A stretch of DNA of 64,000 nucleotides from Rhyacophila brunnea (taxonomy: Eukaryota; Arthropoda; Insecta; Trichoptera; Rhyacophilidae): contig JAGYXB010001571.1 of NCBI GenBank assembly GCA_022495005.1, positions 496,001 to 560,000 of the forward strand, in the 5' to 3' direction. The stretch's first letter is position 1. Each line of letters begins with the position of its first letter. Position numbers and translations under genes: made by a program. Below are positions 45,481-57,479 of this stretch, one piece after another. The notes under the pieces are model-generated. The model was not told where the DNA came from and did no database searches. It saw only the letters and a list, made by a program, of their open reading frames with translations.

Positions 45481-45900
45481 AGTCTTCAAGCGGATGATAA
45501 TTGATGTATTTTACATGCTCCACTCTCTATCAAGACTATCCTCAAAGTGCAGGTGGACAACTCCGACTTTTTCTTAATGACAACCATAAAACTGGGGTTT
45601 TTCATTTCCATACTAAATCTGTATATCTCGAATGAGATCAAACGAAATAATACCGTGTAAGTAGTTTTTATTACATTTTTATCTCTTTCCGAGCCGTTCA
45701 ATATTCGACAATAAGTAATAATATCCATTCGTGTTTATTGAAACACTTTAATTTATGAAACGTATCACGCCATATTGTATTGGGTAATCACAAAGTCGTG
45801 CGACTTCCTTCTGTTCATCGCGACGTCTTCCATCCTGTGGCATGTACTTCGCCGCAGGATTACTAACTGAGCGTCTTACGTGGGCGAAGTCGGCGAAGCA

Positions 45901-46016
45901 TTGAGCGGCGCGCGCAACTCAAACGTATAACCGTGTGTGAAAATGTTCGTAGACAAAGTCTTTTTTTTGGTTATACGTTTATACGGTTATACGTTTGAGT
46001 TGCGCGCGCCGCTCAA
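45901..46016. repeat. Perfect 32-bp GC-rich inverted repeat
   Basis: 45901-45932 is the exact reverse complement of 45985-46016 (starting TTGAGCGGCGCGCGCAACTC), with a 52-base loop. Weaker pairing (TCTTACGTGGGCGAAG / CTTGGGTAAGCGCG) extends it to about 45870-46048, so this is probably a small MITE. A second, nested 13-base repeat of TTATACGTTT lies in the loop. No target duplication was found. Confidence 0.85.
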
Positions 46017-46174
46017 CGCACCGCCGAACGCGCTTACCCAAGACGAGCCGTAACAGTTGGCTGAGGTATGTAATGGAGTTGCTACAAAGATATGGAGTAG
46101 ATTTTATTTAAAAAAATCAATGTTTATCATTCGTATATGTATATATTGTGTACCTATAAATATATTTAAATTTT

Positions 46175-46299
46175 GGGCCGACATACTAGAAATATTCTCG
46201 GGACGGTCTCAAGCCACCAAACAGTCCCTAGTCAACAACTTCCTTCTAATCGAAGAAAGCTTTGAAAGTTTAACTAAACTTCAGCTTGACACTATGTAA
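46175..46299 (+). other. Possible coding remnant
   Basis: WADILEIFSGRSQATKQS, then LVNNFLLIEESFESLTKLQL and DTM-stop, reads like a protein C terminus in a locally GC-richer patch. I see no good splice acceptor in front of it and do not recognise it. It could be a transposon or retrogene fragment. Confidence 0.25.
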
Positions 46300-49200
46300 T
46301 CTAGTTTAATAGCATTGATTTTATTATGTTATTACGATGTGTAGTTTTGTTTACTCGTATTAGATCAAAATATATGTACACGTGTATCAAATTTAATGTT
46401 GTTACAACGAAGGTTATAATTTACGCAAACCAAATTATTTTAGCAAACAATATTCAGGCGAGGCAAAGCATCTAACACATAATATAACATGGAAAGCTTT
46501 ATCTGCTTAAGGGCCTTGGGGCTGTAATAGGTTGAATATGAAGAATTTGGAGTATGTTTGAGAGGTCTAGACTGGGAAAAACGTAACATCAGATAATAAT
46601 AAATTAAGCCAGAATATTTAGAAAATGACAAATAAATTGTAAAGTTTATCAAATAATACATTTTACTTTATTTATATTGGTGTTATTTTTGAATAAAATT
46701 TAAGGTAAGTATAATGCTTGTATGTGGCTATAATATGGCTTCATTCTCAATTTTCATGACGGCATTTATAATAATACCCTTTTATGGTAGGTATTCATAT
46801 AATATGTTTCATAATTATGAAACATTGTTTTGTGAGATGAATAAAAGGTAAAATAATGACATATACATATTTCCTAAAAAATCAAATCAGTTCTTAAAAA
46901 TACCCCAAATTATTAATTTTTGACCTTTACACGACGCGTAGGCCCTTAAGATATTATAATAATAGGTATAATATAACCAATTAATTACATACCGTATTGG
47001 TTGTGATAACAATTCATTTTCCGTATACCAAGAATTATTGTATACTTATTATAATGTGTACCTAGATATTATTAATATATCAGATTAACCCACTACAACC
47101 TGGCACAGAACATAACCTCTTATTTATGGAAAAAATATAAAGACAATGTTTCTGTATGTATGTACTTTAAAGCATTTCACATAATATTATGATATTGCGC
47201 ATTTACATAATCGAGGCTTCGCCGCTAACCACCTGCTAGCGAATATTCTTTTCACATAAGCCTACAAACTGGAATGCCTAGCATATTATCAGTTTGGCAC
47301 AGTGTCAATCAGAGCTGTTAGAAACCCTTATTTTTAAGAGATTCGGTTCCAATGGAAAATAATGCTTGGGATTCGGTTCCATCAAATTTACAATTTAAAC
47401 CACAGCTCTGGTGTTGGTTCCACTTCTTTGTAAAGGGAAAACACCTAGTAAAACATTATAGTGAGGACCGTCACTTTGACGGATACTTCGATACATTTTT
47501 GTCACTATTTAACCAATCAAACAAAGTAACATAATATATCTGAGTTGGTGTGTTAAAACATCCAACACCGCAGTGTGATCAGTAAAATGAACTCTTTTTT
47601 AATGTATAACGTAAATACGTACCGTGAAATGGGGTGAGATTAGATCAATACTATTTTCTGAACTTTTTACACCTTATTATTATTATTTTGCCTTAAACTT
47701 TGTTAGATACCTAGTACAATATATACATTTGGTATTATATCATGGTCATTGTTTTTCAAGATAATATAGCATTTTAAAATATTAAAAAGATTTCATATTT
47801 TTGTAAAGCTTGATTTTCTTAAAGAAAAAAAACAATGGAACTTATTTTGGACCAGTTTTCAAGGTTATCATGATTCTGAATCAAAAGTTCCGATTCCAAA
47901 ATAAGAAATGGGTTCCAAGGGTTGTAGGGTTCGGTACCAGTTGCATTTCTAGCTCCAGCGTTAGTAGATAACATATTAAACGTGACATGTACGTAACATT
48001 GTATTATATCCAATCTACTACGATATTGTCGACGTGTAGGTATTTGATTAACCTTCGCTCGTGTCGTGTTATTTAATACTGCTTTTTACGTATGTACCTA
48101 GGTATATTATTATTTCATATGATGGAAATGACATTTTCAACGGCTATTTATTTTCGATATTATTTCATTTCATTAATCTATGGTATACGTACATAAGCTG
48201 TACTTAGTTGATAGTCGATCAATTCTTTTAAGTGGGGTTTATATTATTAATGCAAGATCTTATTGAAAGATAGACAGAAAATAAAAGCATTATAAATTCG
48301 AATGAAATTATTTATACTTGTAGAAGTCATTCGTTTTATGGTGGCATTGGAACTGAATGTTTATTAAAAATCGATAAAAAGGGTGGAACATAGTATGAAT
48401 GGTTTTATTAACAAATATTTTGTTCCACTTTTAGATACATGCACTGGATTAAACGACATGTATTTTTGTCAGACACGTGAATCAGTGACCAGTGACTACT
48501 CACATAACAAATAAATCGATGTTGGTACTGGGGAAAGGTTGTCAACATTATAAAAATATGCCGTTATTTATTATATTCGCCAAAAAATCTTTTAATTGGT
48601 CGTTAAGCCAAGAGGGCATTTTGTTTGTTGCCAATTGAGGAAATAAATGGCAACAGCTTTATTTTTATAGGTTTTTCGAGATTTAATGGGCGAGGCAACC
48701 CTATTGGCTAATGGTATGATGTTGTCAACTCGAATCAGGACACTAAAGAGTAATAGGTATAATAAATATTGTAAAGTACATTATACAGGATCAAAATTAG
48801 TAAAATAAAAACGTGAAAAATTAATTAATGAAGTACCAGTAGCAGATCGTTTCTCACATGTTCACCACTTCCTATTTCATTTTGAAGACTAAATAAGTAT
48901 ATGAGCTTCCATAATGTGACCAGGTTTCTCGTTCCTAAGCTAAGTCTACAAGCCTCTACAGATTCTACAGAATGACGTCATATAAACTGGATATTTAATT
49001 TTGCAAAATCTTTGATTACAAATATGTCAAAACAATATTGTATAAGTTAATTTAATTTAATTATGCCTATATACTTCTAATGTGTGTTATTTAGGTTCAA
49101 TTAAATTAATTTAAACATCGAATGTGTGTTAAATTTATAAAATACTATTGTTACGTTTAACTCAAATGAAATACAAGCAAAACTGTTAAAAAACATACAA

Positions 49201-49934
49201 CATATTTGGCTACAAAAGAGCGTGTTGTAAAAAATAGTCAAAAAGCCAACCAGAAGGCGTCTTGAAAGAATTACGATGTTAGATAGAATCTTATGTAAAA
49301 TGATTTGTTGGCTGTGTATGTAAAATCAACTGGAAGACGATTGATAAGAAATGATGTCTCACAAACAACCAAGTTCAAAGGCAACAGATAGAAAAGAAAC
49401 TCGTGAAAGCCAGTGAAAATAAAGTCGACATAGTTCAGCTGCATGCTACGGTCTTGGAATCATAGTACCTATTACATTTATATTAAATAAACGTAGCTGT
49501 AATAACTATTGTCTATATTATTGTAAAATGAAATTCTGCAAAACAAATCTTAATTAATTATAAAAGAAGTTGTAGAAAGGACAAATTAATACGAGAACGA
49601 AATATTGGCTGTAGATGAAATGAGTATAATTTTCATCGGATGAAAATTATTGCCAACGTAAAAAGTTGGTTTAAATAGTTTTTAATTTTATAATGATGAA
49701 AAGTTGATCCTGTAAATGATTTCTTATAACGAATCGTCTAGAAATTGATCATTTAACTATTGATCTATTTGAGTGTGTTTAGGCTTGAAATGTGATATTC
49801 AAGAAGTAAAAAAGTATGATAATATTGAAAATATTATGTTGATTCCTAAAGTACAAATTGTAATTGAAAATAAGTTAACTTTAACGTCATTATTCTTTAT
49901 GTCATGTTCCTCACTATTAAAGATAGTGAATCCT
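46300..49934. other. AT-rich DNA with possible hAT remnant
   Basis: Around 47310-47956, GGTTCC-rich blocks and outer sequences CAGAGCTGTTAGAAACCC and (reversed) CTGGAGCTAGAAATGC hint at an old hAT-like element, but the ends do not pair well and no target duplication is visible. Nothing else is supported. Confidence 0.35.
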
Positions 49935-50075
49935 TTCAAATGTTCGGTTCTTGTCGGTTTAAGGGAAGCCAGCGCCAAACAAATTTTGAAAATAGCCGAT
50001 ATACTGAATTATTTGTTAAGTTTTAGGTTCGGATAGATTAGGGTTTATTCGCGAATTCATGAATTTTGCCATGAA
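49935..50075 (+). repeat. TTAGG-family repeat, partial copy
   Basis: GGTTCTTGTCGGTTTAAG, then AAATTTTGAAAATAGCCGAT, ATACTGAATTATTTGTTA, and a decayed TTAGG-like segment. It matches the inverse of 2890-3045 and shares its inner half with the arms of 52095-52350. Confidence 0.6.
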
Positions 50076-52080
50076 AATTAGCGTGGTTTCCGCCTGGGTT
50101 TCCGACTTGCACCAAATGCTCAAGTCATATGTATCTAGCGATCTCTATATTCCGCCATCTGCATAGCTGAAGGTATTGATAGATATAATGTCCATCACTT
50201 GGTCGGACCATCATGTATGCGACCTTCCTCTTCCGCTCCGATTCTCTATGTTTCCGCCGACGATTAGCTTTAAGCTTTTCCCCCTTCCTGGCAAAGTGGC
50301 TAAACGGAACTATTTGAATACATGTTTTAGAGAGCATCGATCTTTCACGTTTATTTCTTTCAGTTCTGAGATATCCCTCATCTTGCCGACCATGGAACGG
50401 TCAGCATACGCCTCCAATTATATTTTTGAATGTAAATATTTTAATCAAGTAGAAGAGAAATTAAACTAAAAGCATTCGGAATAGTAATTTGTGGTAGTAC
50501 TATGTAATGCCATGTGCACACAGAAAAGCTGACAACCTTATAACAAATTTAATACATGGTTATAGTTTCATGTGTATTATTTTTCCGTAACTTAATGATA
50601 TTGTCAACATGTGTGTGTATACTTTCTTACACTATGTATAACTATATAATATGTACCTGAAAATTAGTCTTACTTCTAAACCGAATACTTTCGGGAATAC
50701 ACAATTTAAGATTTTTTATGAATGTTTATAGTAGGTGTAGGTACATACTAAACATACTTACAACTTTATTTTAAGGATTTCTGGTTTCTGTTATGAATAA
50801 ATTTAAAGTGTGATTAAGCCTGGCAGATATGATGATTTAAATACAAAATAGGTACTTAACTAATTTTTAGGAAAAAAATGAACTTCAGACACTGGCTGTG
50901 AGGTAACGATTTTATTATATTAATTTTATTTTGCATGAAAAAAATACCGGAAAATGATTTTTAAAAACAAATAATAAAGTTATTTTCTAAAGTGTACTCA
51001 TAACACTAACAAATCGTTTCCTGTTTAAGCCTGAGATGAAAATTAATCAACTACACCTTCTTGATATTATGTAATTGAGTTTTTAATAAAACGCGCACCT
51101 CAGCAATTTGTAAACACAACACACCGCTCAAATAAAACGAGGACATAATCCTGAAACATTTTTAGCTCAACATTTTGTTTTGAAGCCGGCGCTCATTTGC
51201 AGGCGTCGCGACGTCCTTGTGCGACGTCCCTGCGTTAGATAACCACCCTCCGAGGGAGGGAGAGAGGGCGATGCAATTCAACCCCTGGAGCTCTCGCTCC
51301 CGCTCTCCGACAATCGATAAACTTTTCTATGCTAGTACCTACATAGTGAACCGGTCCGGAATAAAGAGAAAATTCGTTGGCTTTTTCATGATTTCCCATT
51401 ACTCACTATTAGTCAGAGATTTTTCTTTATATTGGAACTATTTTTTTAAACGATGACTTGGCTTAAATTAGCTCATGGAAGTTATTTGACTTTTTATGAA
51501 AGTTTAATCAAGTACTTGGCTTATATAGTTACTTATATAGGACTTATAAAGCAGGTGGACGTCAACAATAAGTATTATGTATATTAAAAACTTTGCACTC
51601 TATTTGAACTATATTTTCCATAGTTTATATTTGCGATATTTTATTAGATCTCATTTTTTTCAAAGGAAATTTGTTGATTTTACTTTGTAAAAATCATGTA
51701 TTGAAAATTGTATTATACTACTTACTTCACCTTGTCACACCCCAGTGCAAGCACAATGTCGCGCCACCTCTCTCGCTTCATCGCCACCTCTCATGCCTAC
51801 TGCCATGTGAAACCTGCAACGCACTACTGCATGATGAGAGAGTGTCGGTCATGGCGACGGAACGTTTGAGGTTTTGCCTCAAGTTTGCAAGTGGATTACA
51901 CATGAATTATCGCACTCTCTGGAGGCATCCGGAAACATGACGTCCCAACCACGCGAAGCGTCTCTTCGTACCCGCTCACGAACTCGAGTGTTTGTAACGC
52001 GGTCGTACCAATTTACCATTAAGACTCGATGGATACATTGATTCTCAAAGTTCAAAAATTGAGACCTTTGAACCTTGATA
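50076..52080. other. Mixed-composition DNA, no gene identified
   Basis: Two patches (50090-50420 and 51180-51340) and a third at 51720-52020 are richer in G+C and open over 70-100 codons in places. The proteins look like nothing I know, and I see no splice signals that would make them exons. They may be remnants of LINEs or of GC-rich transposons. Confidence 0.3.
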
Positions 52081-52094
52081 AGATGTCTATGATT

Positions 52095-52350
52095 CGGTAC
52101 TGTTCGGCTAAAGCGGATACAGCGGAAAACGCATTTTGAAAATAGCCGATAAACTGGATTATTTGTTAGTTTGGGTTAGTTTAGGTTAGGTTAGGTTAGG
52201 TTGGGTTAGGTTAGGTTAGGTTAGGTTAGGTTAGGTTAGGTTAGGTTAGGTTAGGTTTGGTTTGGTTAGGTTAACCTAACAAATCATCCAGTTTATCGGC
52301 TATTTTCAAAATGCGTTTTCCTCTGTATCCGCTTTAACCGAACAGTACCG
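52095..52350. mobile_element. 256-bp MITE carrying a (TTAGG)n array
   Basis: Arms of about 76-78 bp start CGGTACTGTTCGGCTAAAGC and continue through GAAAACGCATTTTGAAAATA and GCCGATAAACTGGAT. They are mirrored on the right with only a few differences. Direct repeats ATGATT flank the element (52089-52094, 52351-52356). The space between the arms is filled by TTAGG units. No protein is encoded. Confidence 0.88.
52166..52272 (+). repeat. Internal TTAGG telomere-type array
   Basis: About twenty TTAGG units, nearly perfect in the middle and with TTTGG/TTGGG variants at the edges, lie wholly within the MITE arms. TTAGG is the ancestral insect telomere repeat. Here it is interstitial and bounded by transposon ends, so it is not a chromosome end. 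Confidence 0.95.
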
Positions 52351-52369
52351 ATGATTCTTATAATAGTCA

Positions 52370-52860
52370 CGCATTTTTCCCAGTGAGCCAACCATGTTAA
52401 TATTTATTTGAAAATTAATAATGTTCTGAAATGTAATATTCTGTAAAATTACTTATTTTGTTAAAAATATTTTACGTTTATTTTCATAACAAAAGGCAAA
52501 CAAAGGGAACATTCCATTTTCCATTTTGAGACTTTTGAAATAAATTAAAACAGATTTCCCCATATCACTTCGCTAATTAAAAATTGTTCAATGTTTTCCA
52601 GTGTTTTATTCTAATTTACATCTGTACCATTTTGGCTTATTATAGCTATAAAATTCAAATTGAATAAATAATAAATGTGAATTTGTAGGAACAATAATAA
52701 TTATTTTAATTTAAAAGTGAATAAAGCATGTTGAATAAAATGTTAAGAATATACTTGTAGTGTTATACAGTAGGTAGTGTATTTTATAATTATATTGCTA
52801 ATTATTTTTTAATAACAATAATAATAACAGAATATTATTATAAGGTACTTATACAATTTT
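52370..52860. other. AT-rich DNA
   Basis: No supported feature. Confidence 0.4.
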
Positions 52861-52869
52861 TTTTAATAC

Positions 52870-53050
52870 TAACTACAAAAGGCCATGAGGCCCAATAGCA
52901 GTAGTGTAGTGATACAGTATTGTAATTTGTAATATACACAATCACAAACATCTAGGCTTTGAAAAAATGACATAAATACCTAATTATTATGACCTCACCG
53001 ACAATCAAACCCTGAGCCTCCGCATGAAAGGCCAGTGCCCTGTGCATTGT
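52870..53050 (-). mobile_element. tRNA-derived SINE (family S1), copy 2
   Basis: Reversed, it reads GGGCACTGGCCTTTCATGCG (tRNA-like), GGGTTTGATTGTCGGTGAGG (decayed B box), then the S1 body (TTTTTTCAAAGCCTAGATG; ATTGGGCCTCATGGCC). It is collinear with 27437-27655. Confidence 0.8.
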
Positions 53051-53109
53051 ATTAGGAGAGAAATGAATTTATCAGTATTTTATTTTATTTTTGTAAGTAT
53101 ATAGGTTTA

Positions 53110-53235
53110 ATTTATCTCTCTCCGACCATGTCCAATCCTAATATGATCATAAATTATGGGCCTCCACAGAGTAGAGGTTTGTATTAACAGATTTTGTTTT
53201 TACGAGAAATCGACGTCAGCCACTTAACCTGAATT
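53110..53235 (-). mobile_element. SINE S2 3'-body fragment
   Basis: Reversed, it contains CATTTCTCGTAAAAACAAAA-like sequence, CCTCTACTCTGTGGAGGCCC and GGACATGGTCGGAGAG. This is the S2 3' end, adjacent to the S1 copy. Confidence 0.65.
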
Positions 53236-53564
53236 AGTTTAATTAATTACACTATGATTATTGACAGTTTAAATATGGTCAAGCTGCATTAAAACAGGTC
53301 CGAAAGTTTTAAAATAATCGATTTAATTACAAAAATCTTCAAACCGGTCACCCGGTTTTAGCAATTTTGCCATTGATAATACAAAATAATGTTATAAGTA
53401 CCAACGTATATGTCATAATAAAAATGATGTTATGCTTGAAACCCCTAAAGCAGTAGTTTGAATTAATAGCAAATTCCCTATTTGAGTGAGAAGGCGAAGA
53501 CGAAGAATACTAATTTTATTATAAATAATATTGTCTCTGGCGTATATGCGATTCATAACTGTTA

Positions 53565-53934
53565 TGCGTCAATTACATTGAGCTACTTTACGAGCCGCTT
53601 GTTGGCGAATTTACAATCTGCCTGTAAAGTCGCCCAGTGTCATCATTGAACAAGCTAACAAGCAGATTGTAAACAATCTACCGAGGAAAGTTGAAAGCCG
53701 GACAACTTTACACGCTACACGCCGGCGTGTGGGCCTACTTCGACTGCGCAGAAGAGCGCAGTAGCAACCTCCCGGTAAAAAAACGAACTATGTTCTGTCA
53801 AAATAGTTGCTGGCTTGTGGCTTTTCAGCGAATGGAAATTTTTGTGTGTCATCATCACAATCGCAGTAGCTGAATCGCCCGCTATTAAATTCGCCAACAA
53901 ACAGCTCGTAAAGTAGCTCAATGTAATTGACGCA
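53565..53934. mobile_element. MITE with TTA target duplication (PIF/Harbinger-like)
   Basis: Arms of about 48 bp start TGCGTCAATTACATTGAGCT and run through TTGTTGGCGAATTTA on both sides. TTA lies immediately outside each end (53562-53564, 53935-53937), matching the three-base duplication of PIF/Harbinger elements. The GC-rich interior resembles part of 3305-3730. It is 370 bp and non-coding. Confidence 0.85.
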
Positions 53935-54173
53935 TTAAAAACAGTCAACTAGTGACTAAGGTCGAAAAAATAACTACCACAGTAATGTTGATTTTTCGTC
54001 CATTTTCATATAGGTAAGTATATCGATTAGATATTTTATTTAAGGTATTTATCGCTCGGTAAACCTCGGTACCTATGTATGGTAAAAATAATTTATAAAT
54101 TATAGTGAATAATATTATAGTAAACGCTAAATATTTTGAAAAGTTATTATGGACATAATTTATATATATGCAA

Positions 54174-54390
54174 GTAACCCCTCGTTCATTGCGATCCCGG
54201 CAAGTGTTAATTTGTTATTGGTATCGCGATTGATTTTTAATAATATTTTTTTTGTACCGAACTTATTATGTTCCAAAGTCCTTCATTTTAAGACATACAG
54301 GTAACCCACGTTCATTGCGACCCTAGCATGTGAGAATTTGATATATCGCAATCGATTTTTAATAATATTTTTTGTCTCGCACTTATTTTG
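54174..54390 (+). repeat. Two-copy tandem repeat, about 127-bp period
   Basis: GTTCATTGCGATCCCGGCAA (about 54185) recurs as GTTCATTGCGACCCTAGCAT (about 54312). In both copies it is followed by TTTTTAATAATATTTTTT and an ACTTATT end. It abuts the poly(T) of the inverted LINE copy. Confidence 0.7.
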
Positions 54391-54414
54391 ATATGTGCCA
54401 CGTGCCAGCAATTG

Positions 54415-54840
54415 TTTTTTTTTTAATAACCATGCCCTTACTTTTTTGTACAAGGTGGTTGGAAGGGTTAGTTACATTTATATCTTTTATTTTCTTTATG
54501 GCCAGAATAAAATATTTGGTGTAGTGTTCGTGTGTTGTTTCGTTGTTTAGTATTTCGTAAGGTTTTTGAGATAAAATTCCAAGGTTATGCTGTCGATATA
54601 GAGATATGAGAGTCCATCGCTCCTTCTCTAGTATATGGCAGTCGTTGATGACATGCCACACAGTTTGAGATGTGTAGCCGTCACATGAACAACAGTCATC
54701 GTCTCTCAATTTAAATCTTTTTAGATAAACTCGCACTGCTCCGTAGCCTGTTAGTATCTGCGTGATATTTTTATGTTCCTGACTAGAGTAATGGCAGAGT
54801 TTATGTTTGGAATAAATACCAGCAATCGTTATGACGAGTG
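54415..54840 (-). pseudogene. 3' fragment of the RNase H-bearing LINE (family 1)
   Basis: The minus strand matches the last part of the LINE at 59711-62053. It has TQILTGYGAVRVYLKRFKL, RDDDCCSCDGYTSQTVWHV, INDCHILEKERWTL, then LAIKKIKDIN and a 3' UTR with CCAACCACCTTGTACAAAAA before a 10-base A-tail (T run at 54415-54424). The zinc-finger-like Cys/His cluster is kept. Similarity fades beyond about 54840, so it is a short 5'-truncated copy. Confidence 0.88.
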
Positions 54841-56722
54841 GAATCACGCGCGTAAGATCAGATTATTTGACAGCTATCACCAATTAATTAATAAGTTCAG
54901 ACAAGCCAAGCAAAATAAACTATGTCTAAGTATTCTTTTTTCCAGCACGGAAAAAATACTTTTATGTTATTGAAAAGAAAGACTTTTCGCGACCGCATCC
55001 AAAACGCGCTGCCCTGTTGGACTGGGATATAATATCTCACTGATTCATATTATTCAACTAACTAATAATAATTAAACATGGTTACAAACTGATTTGTCTT
55101 GTCTTCATTAATTGTTTTCTCTTCCAGACATAGTCTATTGTGGCTTCTCAAATTGTTTGTAACTATTACAAATGCCGCAGTGCCCGCAGTTTTGAAAAGC
55201 TGCTCTAATGTTCCCAATCCACTAAGAGTAATGCTAAGGTTTTAAGATTATTATGGATATATCACCTTGAAACCACTGTACACAATATTGACGAGCAAGC
55301 TTGTTGGATTAGAAACATCTTTGAACCGATATGCGAAAATATCCACGACCTCAAAACCCTTACTCTAATAATAAGTATCATACTGTTCGTCAGTGGATCG
55401 CGTGCATTAAGACGTATCTTAAGTAATCGATCTTGCGAGATAACGAAGAAATTCATATATTTCATCAATCAAACTCTTAACTATAATGGATTTATTAAAA
55501 AAAAATGTGTGTGTTTGTGCGTAGATTGTCATTGTTTTATCGTATGGGGCCTCTAAATCAGTCAGAGCATCGAGCCTGAAACCACCCCATCACTTCTACT
55601 CAATTGTAACTTGGAAATTTACCAGTAATTGTCTCTCTCTCACATCATCTTCTTTCTCTCCTCCTCCCTTACAGCATTGACAATGTTTTCATTTTACATG
55701 ATATCAACTCAAGTTGATGGAACGGCAATGGGCAGGATATAAATGATCGCTAGACAATTGCAATCATACTCAAGGTACTCAAGGTGTACCTACTTAACGA
55801 TTGCGGGGGCGCCATAAATCTGCCGGATCGACGAAATAATTAAGTCCAATGGAAATGTGTGGCAGTGAATAACTAGGGATCGAGAGGAGTGGAAGAAGCT
55901 AAGGAGAGATTATGATGAAATTTTTAATAATATTTATAATATTGGTGTTACAGAATTTCCATAAACATAACTAATGCGATATTGATTTTTGAAGAAACAA
56001 AATATTTCAAAGCTACGAATGTATAATACTCGTATATAGAAATGATGTTTACAATCTACGTATTGACGAAAGTTCAAATATAATTGCGTCGTTTACTAGA
56101 AAACATATTACCTCCTTTCAGTTCTTTCTACCATAACATTATACTGTTGAATCAAAGAAATCAATACGTTTAAACACCATAAAATATGTCACAATTTTCT
56201 TTCTCCAAACAAAATAATATCTACCGACTTTTATTTATTATGAAAATAACGTTACAGTAACCCAGTTTCATGTTATGCCCGTACTATGATATAAGTCAGT
56301 TATTACAGTATTTTTTTATTTCTTTCATTTTTGTTGCGTATACAATAAGAAACTCTGCACTGTTTGTTCAAACAATAATTCATCAAAAAGTAAGGACGTA
56401 CACAATATGTGAGTAATGGCGCCATTTTATTTCTTTGGGAAAGATTGTGATGGTAGGAAAACTTAGTTGTTCTTATTTCAAAATACTATTATTAGAGTAC
56501 ATACCTACAAAAGGTTACATTTATATTATGTACTTGATTATTTTTTGAGTTGTCGTCAAAACGAAATTGCCAACAGAATATTATAGTTAGGCTGACAAAG
56601 AATCATTCGGTGAAAAGTTATATTTTCCTCATTGTCCCTTAAGATACATTAAAAAAAATGATTGGTTGTTATTGTTACTTCATCAATCATCATAATGTAT
56701 CTTAAGGTTCAAATATATTATG
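54841..56722. other. AT-rich DNA, possible LINE trace
   Basis: A short plus-strand piece at about 55870-55925 reads ITRDREEWKKLRRDYDE, similar to the tail of many LINE polyproteins, but it is too short to be sure. 56600-56720 holds a small inverted repeat around CTTAAGATACATT. Nothing else is supported. Confidence 0.3.
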
Positions 56723-57295
56723 TGCTGTCACAGTAAGCTATTTGAAAAAAGTGTGTAAAGTCGTTTTTCTTGGTATTTAAAATGTTGTCAGATTGATGCT
56801 CTCATCCCGTAGCACATTTTGAACCTTTTAAACGAGCATTGTCAGTCTTCATTGAAATTTTACAAAATCACCAGAACAACAATGAGATCACCTCACGCGT
56901 ACCGTGCTGCATCGACACCCGCATGACTCAATGAACGGTTTTTTATCATTTTCTACGTGCCTACATATTTTCGACTCATGTCAAAATCGTTGTTTTTTAT
57001 TTTTAGTTGTTTTCACTGTGTATTTTCTATAGGAATGTTGTCTATTATCTATGGTCTGCAGGTTGGGTTCTGTTCAAAATATGATCTATGGATCCAATAT
57101 CGCAAGTAATTTTAACGTATCGACAAGTAGAAACTGTTAAAATTAATTGAAATTAGCATGAATAATGAATAACAATTCAAAATACTAATACATTAGGCTT
57201 GGCACTCTCCATCATTGAATTTATAGATATAGTGATCGTTCAAAATATTTTGCGGTATGACGAAATCATAGACTAAATTTGTCGCCGTGACAGCA
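56723..57295. mobile_element. MITE family R, copy 2
   Basis: The ends TGCTGTCACAGTAAG and, reversed, TGCTGTCACGGCGAC share nine bases. The interior is collinear in reverse with 10377-10833, and has about 100 bp more around 57100-57200. No clear target duplication was found. Confidence 0.7.
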
Positions 57296-57479
57296 TGTGA
57301 CAGTACGCGACGTGCATTATAATGTATTTGAACTTTTAAAATCATCCAAATTTTTGACAATATGAGTTTTAAAAATCAGTGTAAAGTAGTCATGGAAACA
57401 TAACTATTGCTACATTTTTCACATTCCGTTTACGGTGTATTTCATAAACTGAAATTCTAAATTATTTATATATGAAACT

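Noticed and set aside
47310..47956. hAT element with GGTTCC repeats
   Set aside because: Outer sequences look hAT-like but do not pair cleanly and lack a target duplication. It is mentioned only as a possible remnant.
50125..50469. Overlapping frames of 70-97 codons on both strands at 50.1-50.5 kb
   Set aside because: Neither strand gives a recognisable protein, and one must be a shadow of the other. Possibly an old transposon piece, not supportable as a gene.
51215..51940. Open GC-rich frames near 51.2 and 51.7 kb
   Set aside because: No recognisable protein, splice signals or homologous copy; the frames could be open by composition.
52166..52272. Chromosome end
   Set aside because: The TTAGG array is short and enclosed by inverted transposon arms, with ordinary sequence on both sides.
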